Assembly (NCBI RefSeq): GCF_020439865.1
Contig: NZ_JAGRPF010000129.1
Location: forward strand, 1-56,125
Direction of reading: 5' to 3'
Length of the DNA: 56,125 nucleotides
DNA from: Prosthecobacter sp.
GTDB taxonomy: Bacteria > Verrucomicrobiota > Verrucomicrobiia > Verrucomicrobiales > Verrucomicrobiaceae
Shown here: piece after piece, positions 1 through 7,576 of the stretch
Position numbering within the stretch: position 1 is the first letter of the stretch
Layout of the letters: the number at the start of each line of letters is the position of its first letter
Made by a program: the position numbers and the translations under genes
Notes under the pieces: generated by a model
The model's database searches: none
Seen by the model: the letters and a program-made list of their open reading frames with translations, nothing else
Told to the model about the DNA's origin: nothing

Positions 1-2
1 CC

Positions 3-2048
3 CAGGTCGCGGATCTGGTCATCCGGCCTCACAATGACGACGCGCTGAAAGCCTTCTTCACCGAGTTTGAGTTCAACGCGCTGGGCCGCCGCCTTTTCGG
101 CGATGACTTCAAGGCTGGTCGAGGCCGCAAAGCGGAACAACAGACGGCCAGCCAGGCATCCGAGGCTCCGCCTGTGGCTGAAGACCTCTTCACGGCCCCC
201 GTCGCGGCAAAACTCACAACCATCGCCGACACCCCTCACGTCTATCACCTCGTGCAGAGCGCCGAGGAGCGCCGGAACCTTATCGGCGAGCTTGGCAAGC
301 TGAAATCCTTCTGCTTCGATTTGGAAACGACTGGGCTTGATCCGCGTGACACGCAGATCGTTGGCATCGCGCTCTCATGGCAGGCCCATGAGGGCTGGTT
401 CGTTCACTTTCCACGGGAGAAGGCCGCCGCGAAGTCGGTGCTCGAAGAATTCCGAGACGTGTTCACCCGCGACGGCATCGAAAAGATCGGCCACAACCTC
501 AAATTCGACCTCAGCGTGCTTCTCGCGCATGGCGTCGAGGTCGCAGGCCCTTACTTCGACACCATGATCGCGCACGCTCTGATCGAGCCTGAGCAGCGCC
601 ATGGCATGGACTTCCTCTCGGAGACCTACCTCCACTACACGCCGGTGCCGATTACCAGCCTCATTGGCACCGAAAAGGACGATCTGTTCAGCCAGGCCAC
701 CATGGCTGACGTTGCCGCCGAGGACGCCCGGAAGGTCGCCGACTACGCCGCCGAGGATGCTGATGTGACGTGGCAGCTCGCCACAAAGCTGCGCCCCGAA
801 CTGGCGCCTCACGGCCAGACGCGTGTGTTTAACACCGTCGAGTCACCGCTGCTTCCCGTGCTCACGAAGATGGAGAACTTCGGTGTGAAGATCGATGTGC
901 AGGCGCTGCGCGAATATGGCATCGAACTGGAAAAGAAGGCGCAGGAGCTGCAGAAGCGTATCCACGAGGTCGCGGGCGGCCCCTTTAACCTCAACAGCCC
1001 GAAGCAGATGGGCGAGGTGCTGTTTGACCGCCTTAAGCTCCTCGACAAGCCGAAGAAGACCGCCACCGGCCAGTATCAGACAAACGAGCAGGTGCTCCAA
1101 TCGCTCACCGGTCTTCATCCCATCGTGCAGGACATCCTCGACTACCGCGAGGTCACCAAGCTCAACAACACCTACGTTGAAGCGTTGCCGCATGCCGTTT
1201 CAAAAGTCACCGGTCGTGTCCACACCACGTTCCATCAGCTTATGGCCGCAACGGGTCGCATGGCTTCCAGCGATCCGAACCTGCAAAACATTCCCATCCG
1301 CTCCGACCTCGGTCGTGAGATCCGCAAGGCCTTCGTCCCCGGCTTCGACGACTGGGTGTTGATGAGCGCCGACTACTCGCAGATCGAACTCCGTGTCATG
1401 GCCGCCCTGAGCGGCGACAAGGCCATGATCGAGGCTTTCGCGCAGGGCATCGACATTCATCAGGCCACTGCGGCGCGCGTTTATGGCGTCGAACTCGACG
1501 GCGTGCTCCCCGAAATGCGCCGCACCGCCAAGATGGTCAACTTCGGCATCATCTACGGCATTTCCGCCTTCGGCTTGAGCCAGCGACTCGGCATTCCGCG
1601 CGGCGAGGCCGCCACAATCATCGAGAACTACTTCAAGCAGTTCCCCGGCATCAAACGCTTCATGGAAAAGATCGTCGAAGACGCCAAACAATGCGGCTAC
1701 GTCGAAACTCTCACCGGCCGCCGTCGCAACATACGCGACCTCACCAGCGCCAACGCCACCGTCCGCGGCCAGGCCGAACGTGTCGCGATGAACACGCCGA
1801 TCCAGGGCACCGCCGCCGACATGATCAAGCTCGCCATGATCCACGTCGACGCCGCGCTGACCAAAGCCGGTCTCAAGACGCGCATGCTGCTGCAGGTGCA
1901 CGACGAACTCCTCTTCGAGATGCCCGAAAGCGAGGTCGAGCAGGCCCGTGCGATCATTCTCGATGCGATGAAGAATGCGCTCCCCTTAGAAGGCGTCCCG
2001 GTCGAAGTCGAGGCAGGCACCGGCACGAACTGGCTGCAGGCGCATTGA
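3..2048 (+). CDS. polA: DNA polymerase I, 3' part (5' end outside window)
   Basis: The gene enters from the left edge in frame 3; the ATG at 174 is internal. The first residues (LKAFFTEFEFNALGRRLFG) are the end of the 5'-3' exonuclease domain and its linker. The proofreading 3'-5' exonuclease domain follows with all three motifs: FDLETTGL (ExoI), GHNLKFDLSVL (ExoII) and DYAAEDADVTWQL (ExoIII), so proofreading is probably active. The polymerase domain has motif A (DYSQIELRVMAALSGD, near 1370), motif B (RRTAKMVNFGIIYG, near 1520) and motif C (QVHDELLFE, near 1895). The protein fills Okazaki gaps and acts in excision repair. It ends in TGA at 2046-2048, 17 bp from the convergent next gene. Confidence 0.98.
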   Translation, partial: QVADLVIRPHNDDALKAFFTEFEFNALGRRLFGDDFKAGRGRKAEQQTASQASEAPPVAEDLFTAPVAAKLTTIADTPHVYHLVQSAEERRNLIGELGKLKSFCFDLETTGLDPRDTQIVGIALSWQAHEGWFVHFPREKAAAKSVLEEFRDVFTRDGIEKIGHNLKFDLSVLLAHGVEVAGPYFDTMIAHALIEPEQRHGMDFLSETYLHYTPVPITSLIGTEKDDLFSQATMADVAAEDARKVADYAAEDADVTWQLATKLRPELAPHGQTRVFNTVESPLLPVLTKMENFGVKIDVQALREYGIELEKKAQELQKRIHEVAGGPFNLNSPKQMGEVLFDRLKLLDKPKKTATGQYQTNEQVLQSLTGLHPIVQDILDYREVTKLNNTYVEALPHAVSKVTGRVHTTFHQLMAATGRMASSDPNLQNIPIRSDLGREIRKAFVPGFDDWVLMSADYSQIELRVMAALSGDKAMIEAFAQGIDIHQATAARVYGVELDGVLPEMRRTAKMVNFGIIYGISAFGLSQRLGIPRGEAATIIENYFKQFPGIKRFMEKIVEDAKQCGYVETLTGRRRNIRDLTSANATVRGQAERVAMNTPIQGTAADMIKLAMIHVDAALTKAGLKTRMLLQVHDELLFEMPESEVEQARAIILDAMKNALPLEGVPVEVEAGTGTNWLQAH

Positions 2049-2065
2049 TCTTCTCCTGCGCTGCA

Positions 2066-2884
2066 TTACATCGCAGGCCGCGCAGTCATTGCCCCTCCGG
2101 CAAAATCAAGTGTCAGCCGCGCACCCAGATTGGACGCATGTTTCAGCAGTGCCGCCATGGCAGCAAGGATGCCCACATACTCATAGATTTCCTCGGCCAC
2201 GGCGCACAGCTCGAATCGGAGCGAGTAAAACTTCAACCCATCATATTTCAAACCACCTGCGACATACTCAAGTTTCGAACTCAGGACTTCGAGACCCACG
2301 GCTCCCATCAAATACGCAACCGATGCCACAATGAGTCCGCGTTTGAGCCAGCTTGGCAACCGCCAGATAAATGGAAGGTAGATCACTCCCAAAACAACGC
2401 ATACGATGACGGCAGGCAAGACCCAAGCATTCATCATGTAACCACCTTCGAGTCCCAACATCTCGCTCAAACGGCGGGAAGGCATGTTGTGGATGCTGGC
2501 CACCTCGTCCATGCCCATCAAGAACAGGATCAGGGAAATGCCACGCCAACCGGTCTTTTGCGCCGGGATGTCATAATTGCTGATGGCGAAAGCAATGACT
2601 GCCAGGATCTCCAACAACATTGAAGAATACCAAGTGGGGATATTGGCTTCGGCATCCACGTCAATGAACACAAATCCAGGAAGGTTGGCGGTGCCTTCCT
2701 TCAAAAATAAATGCGCGAGCGCTGTGAGCACCAAAAAAACCGCAGCAACGTAGCTCGCTCTTCGAACGATGCTGTCGGACAGCTTGGTTCTTGGTGACGA
2801 CTGCTCATCCACGCTATCCGGCGGTCGTGTTGCCGAGATTTCGAGCGCATTTCCGGAGGCAATGGAGTCTATTGTTGTCTTCAT
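2066..2884 (-). CDS. polytopic membrane protein of unknown function
   Basis: A 272-residue protein with a polar N-terminus of about 40 residues. About six hydrophobic segments follow, starting near VAAVFLVLTALAHLFL, then LLEILAVIAFAISNY, ISLILFLMGMDEVASIHN, VLPAVIVCVVLGVIYLPF, GLIVASVAYLMGAVGL and a last one near the C-terminus. The acidic/His motif MDEVASIHN at the end of one membrane segment is the most distinctive signature; similar D-E...H motifs occur in uncharacterised inner-membrane proteins. I cannot name a function. The gene is convergent with polA and has its own promoter in an AT-rich stretch. The ATG start at 2884 fits the short leader predicted from that promoter. Confidence 0.75.
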   Translation of the reverse strand: MKTTIDSIASGNALEISATRPPDSVDEQSSPRTKLSDSIVRRASYVAAVFLVLTALAHLFLKEGTANLPGFVFIDVDAEANIPTWYSSMLLEILAVIAFAISNYDIPAQKTGWRGISLILFLMGMDEVASIHNMPSRRLSEMLGLEGGYMMNAWVLPAVIVCVVLGVIYLPFIWRLPSWLKRGLIVASVAYLMGAVGLEVLSSKLEYVAGGLKYDGLKFYSLRFELCAVAEEIYEYVGILAAMAALLKHASNLGARLTLDFAGGAMTARPAM

Positions 2885-2907
2885 ATTGTAAACTCAATTA
2901 TTACAAT
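2885..2907. repeat. inverted repeat over the transcription start
   Basis: ATTGTAA (2885-2891) and TTACAAT (2901-2907) are perfect 7-bp inverted arms separated by 9 bp. They lie between the predicted -10 element and the ATG of the minus-strand membrane gene. The position suits a repressor operator, or a small 5' hairpin in the mRNA. Confidence 0.4.
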
Positions 2908-2909
2908 TG

Positions 2910-2938
2910 ATAATATAATTCCCGTAACAACGTGTCAA
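2910..2938 (-). promoter_or_regulatory. sigma70-type promoter of the 2066-2884 gene
   Basis: On the minus strand, TTGACA (2938-2933, perfect -35) is followed by a 17-bp spacer and TATTAT (2915-2910, one mismatch to TATAAT). Transcription would start near 2903, leaving a leader of about 20 nt before the ATG at 2884. This is the clearest housekeeping promoter I could find in the window, and it sits in a patch far more AT-rich than its surroundings. Confidence 0.7.
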
Positions 2939-2998
2939 CACCATCTTTTACATTTTTTGGTGACCTAGGATCAGGCACAGCCTTTCAGTTGATTAACT

Positions 2999-3985
2999 TC
3001 ACTCCCCGCTCTTCGGATCAAACGCATCGCGCAGGCCGTCGCCGAGGAAGTTGAGGGCGAGGAGGCTGGCGGACATGAGGAGCGCGGGAAAAACGAGGAG
3101 CCACCATTTGCTTTCGAGCGGGTTGATGACCTGCGCGCCGTCCTTCAGCAGCGAGCCCCAGCTTGCAGCAGGATCTTCGATGCCAAGACCGAGGAAGCTC
3201 AGGAAGGATTCGTCGAGAATGACGGCGGGAATCGTAAGCGTGAGGTAGGTGAGGATGACCGTGCTCAGGTTTGGCAGCAGATGACGGCGCAGCACGCCCC
3301 AGCTCCCCTGCCCCATCGCCTTGGACGCCGTGACGAAGGTCATCTCACGCAGCACGAGCACCTGCCCGCGCACGATGCGCGCCATGGTGAGCCATTCAAC
3401 GAGACCAAGCGAGACGATCATCACCAGCACCTTCGAGTAAGCCTTCAAACTGCTCATGTTCTCCGCGGTCCCGGACCAGTTGTTCTTTTGCGCCAGCAGG
3501 CGCCAGCCGTCGATCCATCCCTTCACGTAGTCATCAAGCGCGGCGATGAGGATCATGATGAAGAGAATGCGCGGCACGGATTGCAGCACCTCGACCGTGC
3601 GCATCATGAAGCCGTCCACCCGGCCGCCCGCATAGCCGCTGATCATGCCGTAGAGCGTGCCGATGACAAGACTGATCAGCGCGCCGACGAGGCCGACTCC
3701 GAGCGAGACGCGTGCGCCGGAAAGCAGACGGTAGAGCATGTCCTGACCGTTCACGTCCGTGCCCAGAACATGCAGAGTGTGGTCCTCCGCCGAATGCTGC
3801 AGCGGCGGCACAAACGAGGCGCTGCTGGTAATCTTCAACTCGTCAGGCAAGAGCATCGGCACCACGATGGCGATGACCGACAAGCCGGTGAGGAACCCAA
3901 GCGCAATGATTGCTGCGCGGTTGCGCTTCAGGATCTGCCAGCCGTCCGGCCGGGCGATTCGTGCTGGAGCGGCGGCATCAGGCAT
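2999..3985 (-). CDS. oligopeptide-type ABC transporter permease, OppC family
   Basis: A 328-residue inner-membrane permease of the OppC/DppC type. It has the N-terminal cytoplasmic tail and first membrane segment (AAIIALGFLTGLSVIAIVVP), then a periplasmic loop with the family sequence HVLGTDVNGQDMLYRLLSGAR, then the six-helix core. The EAA loop that contacts the ATPase reads FVTASKAMGQGSWGVLRRHL with HLLPN after it. Family members import peptides, nickel or sugars-peptide conjugates; the substrate cannot be read from the permease. Its start overlaps the end of the OppB-type gene by 8 bp, so the two are translationally coupled. No OppA, OppD or OppF gene lies next to them. Confidence 0.93.
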   Translation of the reverse strand: MPDAAAPARIARPDGWQILKRNRAAIIALGFLTGLSVIAIVVPMLLPDELKITSSASFVPPLQHSAEDHTLHVLGTDVNGQDMLYRLLSGARVSLGVGLVGALISLVIGTLYGMISGYAGGRVDGFMMRTVEVLQSVPRILFIMILIAALDDYVKGWIDGWRLLAQKNNWSGTAENMSSLKAYSKVLVMIVSLGLVEWLTMARIVRGQVLVLREMTFVTASKAMGQGSWGVLRRHLLPNLSTVILTYLTLTIPAVILDESFLSFLGLGIEDPAASWGSLLKDGAQVINPLESKWWLLVFPALLMSASLLALNFLGDGLRDAFDPKSGE

Positions 3986-4898
3986 AAAGGCGGATGCGTT
4001 TGTCCAGCAGCGTGTAGATCACGTCCACGGCGAGATTGAAGAGCACAAGCAGGGCGCAATAAACGATGACGGCGCCGCAGAGAACGAACACGTCACGGTT
4101 CTGAATCGAGTTCACAAAGATCATGCCGGCGCCTGAAATGTTGAAGACGCTCTCGACGATCATCGAACCGGTGAGCAGATGCGCCGCCAGCGGTCCGAGG
4201 AAGGTGATCACGGGCAGGATCGCCACTTTGGCCGCGTGTCGGGCCACGGCTTGTGTTTCAGTGAGCCCTTTCGCGCGAGCGGTGCGCAGGAAGTCGCTCT
4301 TCAACACATCCAGCAGGCTGTTGCGCATCAAACGCGCGACATAGGCCACGTAGGGCGCGGCAAGACAGAGCGCCGGAAGAATCATCTGGGACACCGTTCC
4401 CCAGCCGCCCACGGGCAGCCAGCCGAGCCACAAGGCAAAGATGGCGATCAAAAACGGCCCGCTGATGAACGACGGGATCGAAATGCTCAGCAGCGCACCA
4501 AACATGGCGGTGCGATCAATCCACGAGTCCTTGCGCATGGCCGCCAGACTTCCGAACAACACTCCCGCTCCGCTTGCGATGACAAAAGCCAGTGCTCCCA
4601 GCACAAAGGAGTTGGGCAGCTTCTGCCGCAGCAGTTCCGACACGCGCCAGTCCCGGTATTTGGTGGACACGCCGAGGTCGAACTGGGCGATGGCCGAGAC
4701 GTAGGCGGTGTACTGCGTCCATGTGGAGCCGTCGAGATGATAGCGGGCCAGCTTTGCCTTCATCACCTGGTCACTCACCACCTTGTCGGTGTCAAAAGGC
4801 CCGCCGGGGGTGATCCGCGCGAGCACAAAGGTGATCGAGATCACACAAAAGATCACGATCACGCTGCTGAAGACGCGGCGGAGGAGGAACGGAAGCAT
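3978..4898 (-). CDS. oligopeptide-type ABC transporter permease, OppB family
   Basis: A 306-residue permease partner of the OppC-type protein downstream. It starts with the typical OppB N-terminus (MLPFLLRRVFSSVIVIFCVI), followed by TFVLARITPGGPFDTDK, the DLGVSTKYRDWRVSELL segment and the EAA loop (FLRTARAKGLTETQAVARHA). The C-terminal part carries the usual VESVFNISGAGMIFVNSIQNRD stretch found before the last helix. Together with the OppC homologue it would form the membrane channel. It lies 21 bp downstream of a methyltransferase gene and may share its promoter. Confidence 0.93.
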   Translation of the reverse strand: MLPFLLRRVFSSVIVIFCVISITFVLARITPGGPFDTDKVVSDQVMKAKLARYHLDGSTWTQYTAYVSAIAQFDLGVSTKYRDWRVSELLRQKLPNSFVLGALAFVIASGAGVLFGSLAAMRKDSWIDRTAMFGALLSISIPSFISGPFLIAIFALWLGWLPVGGWGTVSQMILPALCLAAPYVAYVARLMRNSLLDVLKSDFLRTARAKGLTETQAVARHAAKVAILPVITFLGPLAAHLLTGSMIVESVFNISGAGMIFVNSIQNRDVFVLCGAVIVYCALLVLFNLAVDVIYTLLDKRIRLYA

Positions 4899-4919
4899 TA
4901 CGGCAAATGTCGAATGCGA

Positions 4920-5777
4920 TCAGGCCAGCCACCAGCAAAAACTGCCGCTGGGCACGGGCAGCACATCTTTCGCACCCCGAAGCTGCATCTCTCCGTGCTC
5001 AAGTTTGCCGCTTTTCTGGCCAAATTGCTGCAGCAGCAGATGATGCAGCGAGATTGGTGTGAGTTCCGGCGTGTGGCAGGACAGCAGCACGCCGAGCGGC
5101 TGGGAGGACATCAGTTTGCCGAGCAGGGAGAGCAGCGGCGGAAGGTCATTTTCGATTTTGAAAACCTCGCCTTTCGCTCCGCGGCCATAACTCGGCGGAT
5201 CGAGGATCAGCAGGTCGTACTGCCGCTCACGCCGCAGTTCGCGTTCGAGAAACTTCGTCACATCGTCCACGATCCAGCGTACCGGCTTCTCTTCGAGGCC
5301 GTTCAACGCCGCGTTCTTGCGCGCCCAATCGACCATGCCTTTCGAGGCATCGACATGGCAGACCTCCGCACCCGCGTGTGCAGCGGCCAGCGTGCTCCCG
5401 CCGGAGTAGGCGAAGAGGTTCAAGACCCGCGCGGGTCGATTGTGGAGGTTTGCATACGCCGCACAGGTTTCACGAATGCGCCGCCATTGGTCCCGCTGCT
5501 CGGGAAAGATGCCGAGGTGTCCGAAGTCGGTCGAACTGAGCTGAAACTTCGTGCCATCGACCTCGATGGTCCACGTTTCGGGCAGTTTGTCCCGTCCACG
5601 CCACTGATTGCCGCCGTCGCGGAAAAAAGTGGCGGTGACTTTCTGCCAGTCGGCCTTGGGACGCGTCTGCCGCCAGACCGCCTGCGCGCAGGGCCGTGAG
5701 AGCACGACGCTGCCAAAGCGTTCCAGCTTCTGAAATGAGCCGCTGTCGAGGAGTTCGTAACCGTTGGGGTCGGACAT
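4920..5777 (-). CDS. class I SAM-dependent rRNA methyltransferase-like protein
   Basis: A 285-residue protein of the RlmI/RlmK-like family (PF10672-type methyltransferase). An N-terminal region rich in W and R (residues about 1-90, LSRPCAQAVWRQTRPKADW) precedes the Rossmann methyltransferase domain. SAM-binding motif I is VLNLFAYSGGSTLAAAHAGA, followed by the acidic motif HVDASKGMVDWARKNAALNG, and motif IV is LLILDPPSYGRG. The DPPSYGRG form is typical of C5-methylcytosine/N2-guanine rRNA enzymes. Unlike RlmI it has no PUA domain, and it is shorter (285 against about 395 residues). The rRNA target is not readable. It is the first gene of the run leading into oppBC. Confidence 0.85.
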   Translation of the reverse strand: MSDPNGYELLDSGSFQKLERFGSVVLSRPCAQAVWRQTRPKADWQKVTATFFRDGGNQWRGRDKLPETWTIEVDGTKFQLSSTDFGHLGIFPEQRDQWRRIRETCAAYANLHNRPARVLNLFAYSGGSTLAAAHAGAEVCHVDASKGMVDWARKNAALNGLEEKPVRWIVDDVTKFLERELRRERQYDLLILDPPSYGRGAKGEVFKIENDLPPLLSLLGKLMSSQPLGVLLSCHTPELTPISLHHLLLQQFGQKSGKLEHGEMQLRGAKDVLPVPSGSFCWWLA

Positions 5778-5851
5778 GAGATTTGACCCCGCTCATGGCC
5801 TCAAATCCGCCCTGAATCAACGGGCTTTAAACCTGCTCCGGTTGCCGACGA

Positions 5852-6853
5852 TCAATCCGCTTCCGGTCTTGGGTCGCGCGAAAGCAGCGCTCGCATGCCG
5901 TCTTTGGCGGCCTTGCCCTCATAGAGAATGGCATGGATCTCATCAAGCAGCGGGGTGCGCACGCTTCGTTCTTTGGCGGCGCGATGCAGACTGGCGGTGT
6001 TGGGAACACCTTCGGCAACCATGCGTGTGCTCGCCACGATGTCATCGAGCGCCCTCCCTTGGCCGAGCATGACGCCGACACGGTGATTACGGCTGTGCTC
6101 GGAGTAACAGGTGGCCATCAGGTCGCCCACGCCACTGAGGCCGTAGCAGGTTTCGATCCTGCCGCCTTCAGCGACACCGAGGCGCACCATTTCAGCGAGC
6201 GCACGCGTCACCAGCGCCGCGATGGCGTTGTCGCCCAGCTTCAAGCCCAGCGCCATGCCGGCGGCGATGGCATAGGGGTTCTTCATCGCTCCGGCCCACT
6301 CGGCGCCGATGATGTCGTCAGTGGTGTAGGAACGGAAAAACGGCAGGGTAAAACACGACTGCACAGCCTTGGCGATGTCATCGTCCGCACAGGCCACGAC
6401 GGCGGCGGTGGCGAGCTTGCTGGCAACCTCCTCGGCATGATTCGGACCGGTGAGCACCGCAAGCGGGATGCCCGGAAGCGATTCGCCGATCATTTCACTC
6501 ATGCGACGGCCGGTTTCGAGTTCGATGCCTTTCGCGCAGGAGACCAGCACCCGGGCGCTGGAAGCTGCGTTGCTTTTTGCCACGAGTTCCGCCGTGCTGC
6601 GCATCGCCTTCGAAGGAACCACGAACACGAGCATGTCTGCCGGCTTCAATGCCGCAAGGTCGGACGTGACCTCAATGTTGTCAGGCAGCACTAGGTCAGG
6701 CAGGTAGCGCCCGTTGCGACGGGTGTCGCGAATCTGGGACATCAATTCGGGATCGCGGCCCCAGAACTGCACGTTCAAGCCCCGCAGCGACAGCACAAAG
6801 GCAATGGCGGTGCCCCAGCTTCCGGCACCAATGACTGTGGCGGACTGAATCAT
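5852..6853 (-). CDS. gpsA: glycerol-3-phosphate dehydrogenase [NAD(P)+]
   Basis: A 333-residue enzyme that reduces dihydroxyacetone phosphate to sn-glycerol 3-phosphate, the backbone for phospholipids. The N-terminal Rossmann motif is VIGAGSWGTAIAFVLSLRG. The substrate region has SCAKGIELETGRRMSE and LTGPNHAEEVA, and the catalytic lysine lies in AGAMKNPYAIAAGMALGLK. FYGLSG-type sequence TCYGLSGVGDLMATC and SRNHRVG complete the family set. Length is normal. The start codon overlaps the plsY stop (4 bp, ATGA), so plsY and gpsA are coupled. PlsY uses the product of GpsA, so the pairing makes metabolic sense. Confidence 0.97.
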   Translation of the reverse strand: MIQSATVIGAGSWGTAIAFVLSLRGLNVQFWGRDPELMSQIRDTRRNGRYLPDLVLPDNIEVTSDLAALKPADMLVFVVPSKAMRSTAELVAKSNAASSARVLVSCAKGIELETGRRMSEMIGESLPGIPLAVLTGPNHAEEVASKLATAAVVACADDDIAKAVQSCFTLPFFRSYTTDDIIGAEWAGAMKNPYAIAAGMALGLKLGDNAIAALVTRALAEMVRLGVAEGGRIETCYGLSGVGDLMATCYSEHSRNHRVGVMLGQGRALDDIVASTRMVAEGVPNTASLHRAAKERSVRTPLLDEIHAILYEGKAAKDGMRALLSRDPRPEAD

Positions 6854-7500
6854 GACTGTGGCTTCTTTTTGGTGAACGCCTTGCTCTCCGTGCCCGCGAT
6901 CAGGCGCTGAATGTTTGAGCGATGACGCACGAAGGCCAGGATCATCACGACAATGCCGAAACCGAGCATCACGAAATCCCAGCGTCCCTCACGATACATT
7001 TGAATCGCCATCGCCGAGGGCACACCGACCGCCGCAGCAAGCGAGCCAAGCGAAACATAGCGAAACGCGAAGAGAAAGGTGAGGAAGCCGATCCAGCCGC
7101 CAATCATTCCCGCCAAGGAGATGCCGGCCAGCACGCCGCAAGTCGTGGCGATGCCTTTGCCACCTTTGAATCCGAGCCAGAACGTGAACATGTGGCCGAG
7201 CACCGCCGCGAATCCGGTGAGCACCTTTCCGATGGTGACGACTTCGACATCCGTTCCGGTGTGCGCAATCCAGCCCGCAGCCAGCCATACAGGCAGCCAG
7301 CCTTTGAAAACATCGAGCATGAAAACGGGTATGCCGATTCCCTTCCCCAGCACGCGGATCGCATTCGTGGCACCGATGTTGCCGCTGCCGTGCTGGCGAA
7401 TGTCAATGCCCTTCAACCGTCCCGCGAGGTAACCAAACGGCACGGAGCCGCAAAGGTAGCCGCAGGCGATGCTGAGGAGAGTGGCTGTGGTTGTGGTCAT
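6850..7500 (-). CDS. plsY: acyl-phosphate:glycerol-3-phosphate acyltransferase
   Basis: A 216-residue integral membrane enzyme that acylates glycerol 3-phosphate at position 1 using acyl-phosphate. All three cytoplasmic PlsY motifs are present: GSGNIGATNAIRVLGKG (motif 1, includes the essential S/R-type residues), KGGKGIATTCGVLAG (motif 2, glycine-rich glycerol-3-phosphate site) and RHRSNIQRLIAGTE (motif 3). About five membrane helices separate them. It is the first gene of the plsY-gpsA operon and overlaps gpsA by 4 bp. Length and motif spacing are normal for the family. Confidence 0.97.
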   Translation of the reverse strand: MTTTTATLLSIACGYLCGSVPFGYLAGRLKGIDIRQHGSGNIGATNAIRVLGKGIGIPVFMLDVFKGWLPVWLAAGWIAHTGTDVEVVTIGKVLTGFAAVLGHMFTFWLGFKGGKGIATTCGVLAGISLAGMIGGWIGFLTFLFAFRYVSLGSLAAAVGVPSAMAIQMYREGRWDFVMLGFGIVVMILAFVRHRSNIQRLIAGTESKAFTKKKPQS

Positions 7501-7576
7501 GGCAATACGCAGGCTCCTAGTAGCCGAAGGACAAGCGAGATGGCAAGCATTTCATCCCGGCTGCCGCATCCTGCCC

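Noticed and set aside
4179..5699. A 506-residue plus-strand open frame across oppB and the methyltransferase
   Set aside because: It is antisense to two genes with clear motifs, and its product is His/Arg/Gln-rich without any family signature.
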